NCBI GenBank assembly: GCA_012656075.1
Contig: JAAKBF010000184.1
Span: 62,001 to 126,000, forward strand
Source: Phytophthora hibernalis
Taxonomy: Eukaryota > Oomycota > Peronosporomycetes > Peronosporales > Peronosporaceae
Direction: 5' to 3'
DNA length: 64,000 bases
The notes under the pieces are model-generated. The model saw only the letters and a list, made by a program, of their open reading frames with translations. It searched no databases and had not been told where the DNA came from. This document shows, piece after piece, positions 56,962 through 64,000 of the stretch. The position numbers and the translations under genes were made by a program. Each line of letters opens with the position of its first letter. Position 1 is the stretch's first letter.

Positions 56962-57715
56962 TCATGGTCATCTAAATGACCGAGTGTCGTGCAGGCATGT
57001 CCTGGTCTGGGCGATGCGCGAAGCAGTTCGCCGATGCCGCGTTGGCAGTGGTGGGTCTACCAGGTAACCCGCCACAATGCTAGAAGTACCGTTGGGTACG
57101 TTGGTGTCGACGCCCGACACCGACGCGTCTTTGGTTTGATACCCAAGAGCTTGCGGCCCCACCCGGCTGCTAATAGCGGCCGTCGAATGACAACCTGAAG
57201 CATGGTGCTTCTATATGATCAATGTATGACCTGATCCCTTGTACGGTCCACTCGGGGTCGGCCGTGGCTAGCGTGATCCATACCGGGCTATTATCATACC
57301 AAGAGATGAGCTGCGAGCTCACTCCACTCTTGGGCTATGCGATAGCCTTCGAGGTGTAGCCCCGCGCGGGAGGAACAAGGCACACGAAGTGGCCCACGGG
57401 TCCTCCGCCGTGAAATGCAGGTGGTCGAGGAGGACCACCGCAGGTTTGGATGCTATTACATCCGGTGCCGAAGCACTAGACGCTTGCTAGCGCCCAAGCC
57501 CAGGCCAACTATGCCCGTCGGTATTGCGGCCAACGTCGTCGCGAGTGCAAGGATGTGGCTCGCAGTGTCCGCCATGGACACAAGTCGCTGTGTGACCGAC
57601 GAGAGGGCGCGTCAGTCGTGATTAGACTGCGCCCGAGAATTGCCCCTTTGGGTGTTTGAATTCTCTCACTTCTGATTGGAGAATCAGGTTTGATTCTCAG
57701 TTAAGTGGGGGAGGA
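56962..57715 (+). other. 3' internal end of element A with purine tract
   Basis: Resumes element A after the nested insertion. No protein of note. It ends in a hairpin-like TCTGATTGGAGAATCAGG stretch and the purine-rich AAGTGGGGGAGGA directly before the LTR, a good polypurine tract. Confidence 0.5.
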
Positions 57716-57933
57716 TGTAACGGGGTACACCGACGTGTACCCAAGTTACATAAAGAGTGACGGATGTCACTCTTTAGGGTCCATGGTACATGGTACCGGT
57801 TGGCTGTGAGCCAACCATGGATGCTCTTTAGCTTTTACTCTAGATGATTTAGAGTTTGTATGTTACAAGCTTAACTCAGATATAAAATATCTTCAGTCTT
57901 TATGTTGTTATCAAACCCGCAGACAGTTCCTTA

Positions 57934-58911
57934 GAGTGCGAGAGCAACTTGCCAAACTGCAATCTTCTCAAGAGTCAGTCAAGTTTTCTACAAGACATCA
58001 TGAGCTCGCGAGCTCGCGTTCGCAGCCTTCTTCGTCTTTCTCAGGACGAGAACGACGACGAAGATCCCGAAACAATCGTGCAGGCCAATGCATGTCAGTA
58101 GCTTCAACGCAGCAACCCCGCAAGAAGAAGCACAGAGGTGGGTCCATCCCGGGAAGAGTGCAACCTCAATCGCGGGAGAGCTGCGTGGAATCAACTTCAG
58201 TGCAACGACTACTTCGCCCCCGTCCAGTTTTTCCTGATAGGCTGTTCAGATGGCGCTTTTGCATGTCATGACGACTTTATACTCGAGTGTTGGAGAAGGT
58301 GACGGAGGCAGACAACTACTTTACCCAGTGACCTGATGCTTTGGGCGTATTTGGCTTCTCTCCACGTCAGAAAGTCACAGCTGCTCTGAGAATGCTTTGC
58401 GAAACGCTTAACATCGGTTGATATCTTCGGCCATTTGCATTCTAGCGAGCGAGCGCCACGCACCTCCGAGCCTTCAGGTCTGGATGCGTTGAAATGCGTT
58501 ACGATCTTCTTCCAAAAGTCGCCTGAGGTTTGATCCGTACTGTCCTTGGCGTCCTGACCTATCTTGAGGTAGGAGATGCAGAGTTGAGCTTCCTCGTCTT
58601 GAGAAAAGCTAGCTCCGCAAACCATGACGGTGCGCTGCTCTTGTCGTGCAATCTTCTCTGCGGCTTCTGCTGAGGCGAACGACTGATAATGTCTGAGAAA
58701 TTCTGACGAAATTTGATGCCAGATATAGCGATTCCGCGCCAAGCTATCGCCAAACAGGGCCTCGTTTGACGCAAGGATACCGTTTGTCGAGGTGTATCTT
58801 ACCAAATTTGGCGATAGCAAGGTCCCAGTGGGAGATAAATTACGAAGCTTCTCGCCATTCGCACCTACATGGATAGATTTGACGTTTGGCGCGATCCCGG
58901 TGGAGATGCTC
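57934..58911 (-). mobile_element. PIF/Harbinger-like insertion in the LTR
   Basis: 978 bp inserted precisely in the LTR and flanked by TTA on both sides (57931-57933, 58912-58914), the 3-bp duplication typical of PIF/Harbinger. The right end, read inward, is GAGCATCTCCACCGGGATCG, resembling Harbinger termini. The left end shares only GAG with it, so the left terminus is degenerate or deleted. It encodes a Myb/SANT-like protein but no transposase. Confidence 0.65.
58266..58820 (-). CDS. Myb/SANT-like DNA-binding protein of the Harbinger-like element
   Basis: A minus-strand frame of about 184 codons; no clear ATG (the first candidate is a TTG at 58820), so the true start is uncertain. The central domain has GASFSQDEEAQLCISYLKIG, TDQTSGDFWKKIVTHFNASR and ARSLECKWPKISTDVKRFAK, which fits the trihelix/Myb-like domain of PIF/Harbinger accessory proteins (acidic start, W in each helix). 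In that superfamily this protein helps the transposase bind DNA. The ORF ends at 58266 with no transposase neighbour. Likely a non-autonomous relic. Confidence 0.55.
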   Translation of the reverse strand: MLSPNLVRYTSTNGILASNEALFGDSLARNRYIWHQISSEFLRHYQSFASAEAAEKIARQEQRTVMVCGASFSQDEEAQLCISYLKIGQDAKDSTDQTSGDFWKKIVTHFNASRPEGSEVRGARSLECKWPKISTDVKRFAKHSQSSCDFLTWREAKYAQSIRSLGKVVVCLRHLLQHSSIKSS

Positions 58912-59264
58912 TTAGGCCGGGAACTGTGAACTTATCGTTCACTGAGAGCCTTTGCTCCCTTACGCTTCCTCAAGGCAAGGTGCTGTGTGAACCCTTCACA
59001 GAGGTGAAAAAATCTTCAATGAAGACAGGCAGATTCTTTCAGAACTGCTTACCGGTACTACTTAGCCTTCTATAGGAAAGTAATTAAACTCAAAAATATT
59101 AACTTTCCATGTGAGTGAAAAGTGAAGCCAATTGATCTGATGCTATTATGGGCCCTGCACAGACGACAATAGTTTGTACAGCGTTCATTTCCTTTGAGAA
59201 TGTAGTCCAAATTTACCGCTCCCACGGCCGTTGCACCGAAGGCAGCAGTGTCTGACTTGGAGAT

Positions 59265-59280
59265 CAAAACTCTGTCATTT
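59265..59280 (+). promoter_or_regulatory. Possible initiator of the membrane-protein gene
   Basis: AAAACTCTGTCATTTC, with the Inr-like TCATTTC, about 50-65 bp upstream of the ATG at 59331. Confidence 0.4.
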
Positions 59281-59330
59281 CGCTCTCGACCCGAAAGCGA
59301 ACGCGGAGGTTCTCGTGGCTGGAGGCTGTG

Positions 59331-60362
59331 ATGCCGTCGTCTCCGGCGAAACTTCGAGGTGCTACCGTGACGACGTCGCTAGAACCGGGAAATGTCGGGC
59401 AATTCAGGTCCATTTCGGTGAGCGACGTGAACGACGATACCAATGACATTGAAGTGATCAACGCAACGTCACAGGCCGAGGAAGAGGAGCCACGCGATCT
59501 AAGCCGTGAAGAGGAACAGCCCATGACAAAAGAGAAGCGTCTAGCGTTCAAGCAACTGGAACGCTGGCGTGTTGCAATGAAGAAGAGATCGAAGAGACTT
59601 CGACGCAGCAGCCTCCAATGGAACGCCAAGACCCAAGAGTATGACGATGAAATCGAATTCGACAACCTCTTTGGTACCAACAGCACCTTCGGACGAGAGG
59701 TAGGCTCCAGGTGTTGAAATCAAGTGGTCAGACAGGACTAACCCTCGTTTCGCTGGCATCTGCAGCTTCAAGTCGTGAGTTATCCGTGGCCAATCTGGGT
59801 CTTCGGTTTGCTGATCATCATGGGCGCCTCTGTTTTCGTCCACAGTGTACACAGCCAGAGAGATGACGACGAGTTCCATCGCCACACAGGCTGGTGGAAG
59901 TATCTCGTGGCCGTCGCCATCTACGTCCTGGGAGTCGTTCTCATTGCTAACGGACGAGTTGAGACCTTTTACATGAACAAGGAGCTGTCCAGACTCTCAG
60001 TCCACTCCAACAAACCGCTGTGCTTGAGTGCTCGGCACAAGCGCATAGTGGAACGCGATCTCCGCCACATCACGAACATTCGCGTCGAGGCCGCAGGTGA
60101 GTACAGTGGGGATGTGGACACTCGCACGTACAAAGTGCAATTCGACTTCGACGACGGCTCCCACGTGACAGCTCTCGAAAGTCGATCCAAGCAGAAAACG
60201 ATGCGCCGCTGCCGCCTTATCAAAGCCTTTGCTGCGGTCTGTCCCCCAGCCATCGCCCCACTTCGATCTACTTCCGAGCACTTTCAACCTGTGGCCAAGC
60301 TGACTTCAGGATCTCCACTACGCCACGCCACCTCTTCGCCTACCAAGCTGAGTCTCGAGTAG
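59331..60362 (+). CDS. Two-exon membrane protein, CYBC1/DUF4564-like
   Basis: Exon 1 59331-59699 and exon 2 59766-60362, joined by a 66-bp GT-AG intron (donor GAG|GTAGGC, branch CTAAC, acceptor CTGCAG|CT). Phase is kept, giving 321 aa. The N-terminal ~120 residues are polar and charged (EEEEPRDLSREEEQ, ERWRVAMKKRSKRLRRSSLQ). Two likely membrane helices follow (PWPIWVFGLLIIMGASVFVH; WWKYLVAVAIYVLGVVLIAN). The C-terminal domain has VETFYMNKELSRLSVHSN, RHITNIRVEAAGEY, VQFDFDDGSHVTAL. Helices followed by such a beta-rich domain resemble CYBC1/EROS, an ER chaperone for NADPH-oxidase cytochrome. The assignment is by pattern only. Confidence 0.6.
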
Positions 60363-60702
60363 GTGAGCAATGCTTCATTCTAGTTCCAGGTTCAACACCT
60401 TAGCTTTCTCTCCTGCATACACGTATCTATCATAGCCGACTGGACCTGAAACAAACACACATATCATGCTGTTCAGTTTTATTGCTGTTTGTGTTGCATC
60501 ATCATCCATCCGGTGGTTCGACTAGAACGCCCCCTTCAAAACCTACTTCCTATACTATTCATCTATGTCCCTCCTCGCGAACCTGTCACCGTCGCCAGCC
60601 GCCATGCACGCTCCAAAGCGTCAGCGGACACGAAGTATTAGGCCAGACCTGTCTAGTGCGCTGGCCACGGGTGAGAGTTGCCGTGCTGTTCCAGCAAATT
60701 GA

Positions 60703-62947
60703 TTACTTGAGGTCCTTGGGCTCTTTGAACATCACAACGACACACGTCACATTATCGGTCGAGCGCTGGTGGAAAATTGCATACTCCACGATAGCCTGCT
60801 TGCCAAAGACATTAACATAAGTCACAACGTTAGAACATAAAATCACATCCATGTCAAGTCACAACGCACCTCCACTGCCCGCTGGACGTCGCCAAGCTGC
60901 GCGATCTTCTGACGCATAAAGTCAACAGCCTCCTGGTCCTTTAGTACATCGTACAGCCCATCGCTCGCCAGCATAACGAACTCGCAGTCATCCGAGAGCT
61001 CTGTGATTGTGATTTCGGGAGTAGGAATCACCAGTGGCCCCTTAAGAATATCGTTTGGGTTTACGGGCAGCTCCTGCGAGTCGTATTCACTTCGAGGCTT
61101 GGAATCGATGTCCTCACTTGGAGGCTCCGGCAGGTCGAATGTCTTAAAAGGGCGTCTCCAAACGCTCGGGACACTGCAAGCTCTCCCATGATGCGACCGT
61201 GGATCACAAAACCACCCGTGTCGCGGATACGCTGGGCCTCGTCTTGCCGACTCGGCTTGTGATCGTTCGAAAGGCGCGCCGCCTTGCCAGCGCGGCTCAA
61301 CACCGTGCGCGAATCGCCCACATTCGATACAAACATGTACTTGCCCGCGACAAAAACGGTCGTGGCCGTACTGCCTGCCTGAGGCCGCTCCGAATCGTTC
61401 AGAAACTCTTCGTCGGTCTGTTCGAAAGTGTCAATGAGTCTCTTCGAGATCATCGACTGCAGCTCCTCCGGCGACTTATTAGTCAACGACTTCAGCTCCG
61501 CCTTGTTCATGAAGAACGTCTCGATAATGTTGTGATGCAGCTCTTCACCCAAAAATGTCGACGCCTCCTCACCGCCGTGGCCATCATACACGGCGAAATA
61601 CGACTGAGGGTGCAAGCCCAAGCGGCTCAACGACTCAATACACAAGTCCTGAATAATTGTGTGCGCGTCCTCCATGTGTTTCCGCGCGCCCATATCGGCA
61701 TGGGCCCCGAAATCAAACCGGTTCACGGTCAAGCAGGTCTGTGCGATGAGCAGATCGTCGCCTATCTCGAGTCGGTAAGGCTCCTGGTAGCTGCCCACGA
61801 GCTTCATGAACGTGCCGTTGGTCGAGTTCAAGTCCACGAGATAAAACTGGTTAGTCAGTTCGTCAAACCAAATAGCCGCGTGCTTGCGCGAGAGCTCGCC
61901 GTCCCCAGTATGGATCTGGTTGTCCGCTGACCGGCCGATGCCCGCGCCGTCCCGCGTAATAGTAAACTGGGTACCTGACAACTTGCCACTCAACGCCGAC
62001 ACCTCAAGCGTCTGCGAGGCCTCATGGAAGGCCGTCACCAAGAAGTCCGACTTGCCCACGCGGAACGACACGTGCGGCTCGAGAGGCCACTGCATACGGT
62101 CCTCCGCGTCGTCCTCGTCTCCACCTCCACACGGACTGAGGCGCACGAACGTGTCGCTGGCGTTGTCTCCATTGGCCAAGTAGAAGCGTCCGCCACTGAA
62201 CAGCACGCGAGCGTGGTCTTTGGCCGCCATCAACTTGTCGGCTGGGATGCTCGCTGCATTGTCGGCACTTCTTCCAATGCCACCGCCACTGACGTCGAAG
62301 CGGAAGCTCGTGACCGCATCCTCCTCGGAGAAGGCCGTCATCTTAAGCACCACGTGGGTCCACTTGTGCTCGAGATAGGGCGGCAGTCCGTCGTCCTCGT
62401 CCGCCAATCCCCCGCTCACGGGAGGAGACGACGTGGACGAAGAGGCCGATTTGGACTTGATGGGGGACGGTGGGGGCTCTACCGCCTGCTCGTCCACAGG
62501 CTCGGCCAACGCCGTGTCCAAATCTTCACTTGGAGCTTGACTGGCTGGGGCACTTCTGCTTTGCCTCGACTTCTGCTGCTCCTGCTCTTGCTGCCGTGGT
62601 TGATGCTGTGGCCGTTGGAGAGACCTCCAGCACTGCTTGTATTAGACCGTAGCAGGCGGTTCACACCCGACGTCCTCGCCCGCACGAAGGACGTGGATTT
62701 CCGATGATCCGACTCTGGAGAAAAGTCGGAGAAAAGGTCAGTTTTGAGAAGTGCCAAAAGCAGAAAGTGACGACGTACGCGGAGGTTCCAGCCTCAGAGT
62801 GGACGAGCGACGGCGCTCCACGTCGTTGTCGTGTTTCCTGGCCACTGGGAGGGTGTTAGAGCTGTGAGAAGTGATAGACTAGTTAGTAGTAAGGACTGCA
62901 CCTTTCATCTTGAGGGTCTGCACGTCCTGCCCCTGACCGTCCGACAT
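60703..62947 (-). CDS. PP2C-type protein phosphatase with two FHA domains
   Basis: Four exons on the minus strand: 62902-62947, 62779-62844, 60870-62714, 60703-60795, with GT-AG introns of 57, 64 and 74 bp. About 683 aa. First FHA-like: GGGIGRSADNAASIPADKL; second: GAGIGRSADNQIHTGDGELS with SRKHAAIW and LNSTNGTFMKL. PP2C catalytic part: ADMGARKHMEDAHTI, AVYDGHGGEEAS, SNVGDSRTVLSRAGKAARL, GELAVSRAFGD, FVMLASDGLYDVLKDQEAVD, RSTDNVTCVVVMF. These give the metal-binding Asp residues. Two one-base losses, one between 62521 and about 62640 and one near 61155, shift the frame; protein motifs continue on both sides. FHA domains bind phosphothreonine, so it probably removes phosphate in a kinase-guided complex. 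Confidence 0.85.
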
Positions 62948-62949
62948 GT

Positions 62950-63706
62950 TAAAAGATCTGGGAGGTCTTCTGACTCTGGTCTTCTTACTTCAATTGTCTC
63001 GTGACTTCCCCTTGGCGCTTCTCCTTCTGCTTGGGCTGCGGAACTCGCAGGTGACGAAGGCGGCGGCAAGTGGAGATGGAGACTGGCGGGGGCACGCACG
63101 AGCTCTCTACCGCGGCTTTCTGGGCAACGACGTCAACTCTGTGTACACATCAACCTGTGAAAAGGGATATGGAAGATGGAAGTGCGACTTCGACGGGGTA
63201 TCAACTGCTGCAATGCTGTAACTGAATGACGACCTCTTGCTGTCGACCACCTAGGGACAGGCATGTCTTGAGCACAGGTGTAGGAGGCGTTACGTGATGG
63301 CTGGTAGATCTGACCAACATTGGCTACGTCGGGCATGAGCATTTATCAAACATTTGAGCAAGTCTTTTAAGACTACACGTATTAAACGATAGTGTTCATG
63401 TAGCAGTCTCAACTTTTAGTGGCATCTTCGCACTTGCAGACTGAAAATGTTTGCCGGGTCGAAGGTAACGAACGTTAAGCAGAGACATTCGTAACGGTGT
63501 TCTTGCCAGCCCGTGCAAGTCCGATATAATGTTATACAGAATGTAGCCACCCTAGACTCAAAAGTGCAAATCGCAAAGTCTCAGCAAGTACCGCACCAAG
63601 ATGGCTTCACAAAAGGCAACTTCGCCCGTTGCCTTTTGCCGAGTTGCTGCAGCGAACTCATAAATTAGTTTCCATTTATTTCGACGCTACTACTCCGAGA
63701 AGGACG
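62950..63706. other. Intergenic region between divergent genes
   Basis: The upstream sides of the phosphatase (minus) and of the frame at 63707 (plus). Frames here (for example 62946-63221) lack domains, and I take them as chance. Confidence 0.4.
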
Positions 63707-64000
63707 ATGGCTGAGCTGTTTCGCCCGAAAAGTGCTCGCTCCCTCCGCGTGAACTCGCTGGCTACTGAAGTTTTCATCGTTCTCTCCCGTTCTCGACGAG
63801 GTCTCGCCATCCAAACTCGACGGGATTCACAGGTTGGCACTTGGACGTTATCGATTCTCTACTCGGTGGACACGCGGTCTCACTTACGACGCTCAATAGT
63901 ACGATGCATCGGTGAAGCGGGATTTCTTGCCCCGATAATTCGAGGACGAGTCACTGTTGGTGCTGTTGCCTCGGTCCCGTCCGAGGTTCTCGTACTCGCT
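63707..64000 (+). CDS. Open frame running off the window edge
   Basis: ATG 63707 opens a frame without a stop to base 64000 (98 codons): MAELFRPKSARSLRVNSLAT, RSRRGLAIQTRRDSQ, LRRSIVRCIGEAGFLAPIIR. Basic N-terminus; no recognised domain in the part seen. A start followed by 98 stop-free codons is suggestive but not proof, and no initiator motif was found upstream. Confidence 0.3.
   Translation, partial: MAELFRPKSARSLRVNSLATEVFIVLSRSRRGLAIQTRRDSQVGTWTLSILYSVDTRSHLRRSIVRCIGEAGFLAPIIRGRVTVGAVASVPSEVLVLA

Larger units (their letters stand above)
57716..59000 (+). repeat. 3' LTR of element A, split by a Harbinger-like insertion
   Basis: The left part 57716-57933 and right part 58912-59000 together match the LTR at 40998-41288 (TGTAACGGGG ... 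TTCACA). They are separated by a 978-bp insertion. The two outer flanks of element A (GGTTGA on the left, GAGGTG on the right) do not form an obvious target duplication. Confidence 0.85.

Noticed and set aside
61199..62707. Plus-strand frames of 227-243 codons opposite the phosphatase
   Set aside because: Complete shadow of the conserved PP2C/FHA gene.
1..64000. CRISPR arrays, bacterial operons, rRNA or tRNA genes
   Set aside because: None seen; introns, LTR elements and initiator sites show a eukaryotic nuclear sequence.

Overview
The window looks like a transposon-rich, gene-sparse stretch of an oomycete chromosome, most likely Phytophthora or a close relative. The reasons are: initiator-like sites (core TCATTTCCAAWTT) 40-90 bp upstream of the ATG of small secreted-protein genes; very short GT-AG introns (57-74 bp) in the genes at the right end; a Crypton with tyrosine-recombinase and GCR1_C-like signatures; and Ty3/gypsy elements with the FVDD reverse-transcriptase motif. 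The genus is inferred; no species marker is present.

Layout. 1-23.3 kb: tandem array of a ~2.75-kb unit. Each unit carries a minus-strand gene for a Gly/Ser/Thr-rich secreted protein (about 234 aa), an inverted copy of the 3' half of that gene, and a dead plus-strand intradiol dioxygenase gene. The array is interrupted by a long-TIR element (2.8-4.06 kb) and a ~9.8-kb LINE with OTU-like, endonuclease, RT and RNase H parts (11.66-21.46 kb). 23.7-28.3 kb: a Ulp1-like (C48) protease gene converging on a decayed Crypton, with a 21-bp minisatellite between them. 28.9-31 kb: three more members of the secreted family, sharing an L/V-R-S/T ... DFS-A/T-L/I motif just after the signal peptide. 32.9-35.3 kb: a TPR protein gene with SAP-like motifs and a short secreted-protein ORF. 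35.3-41 kb: mostly non-coding sequence with decayed fragments.

41-59 kb is a nest of retroelements. An older gypsy-type element (LTRs 40998-41288 and 57716-59000) holds a younger gypsy element (44685-56957, 4-bp target duplication). Its 3' LTR was also hit by a Harbinger-like insertion with a TTA duplication. The younger element has gag, protease, RT and two RNase H parts but no visible integrase core; a ~3.2-kb antisense coding region occupies that place. 59.3-64 kb returns to ordinary genes: a two-exon membrane protein resembling the CYBC1/DUF4564 family, a four-exon FHA-FHA-PP2C phosphatase, and an open frame running off the window.

Many reading frames, including that of the well-conserved phosphatase, are broken by single-base indels, and the array copies are broken at different places. 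Many of these breaks may therefore be assembly errors rather than real decay. The dioxygenase breaks are shared by all copies and are better explained as true pseudogenisation before amplification.
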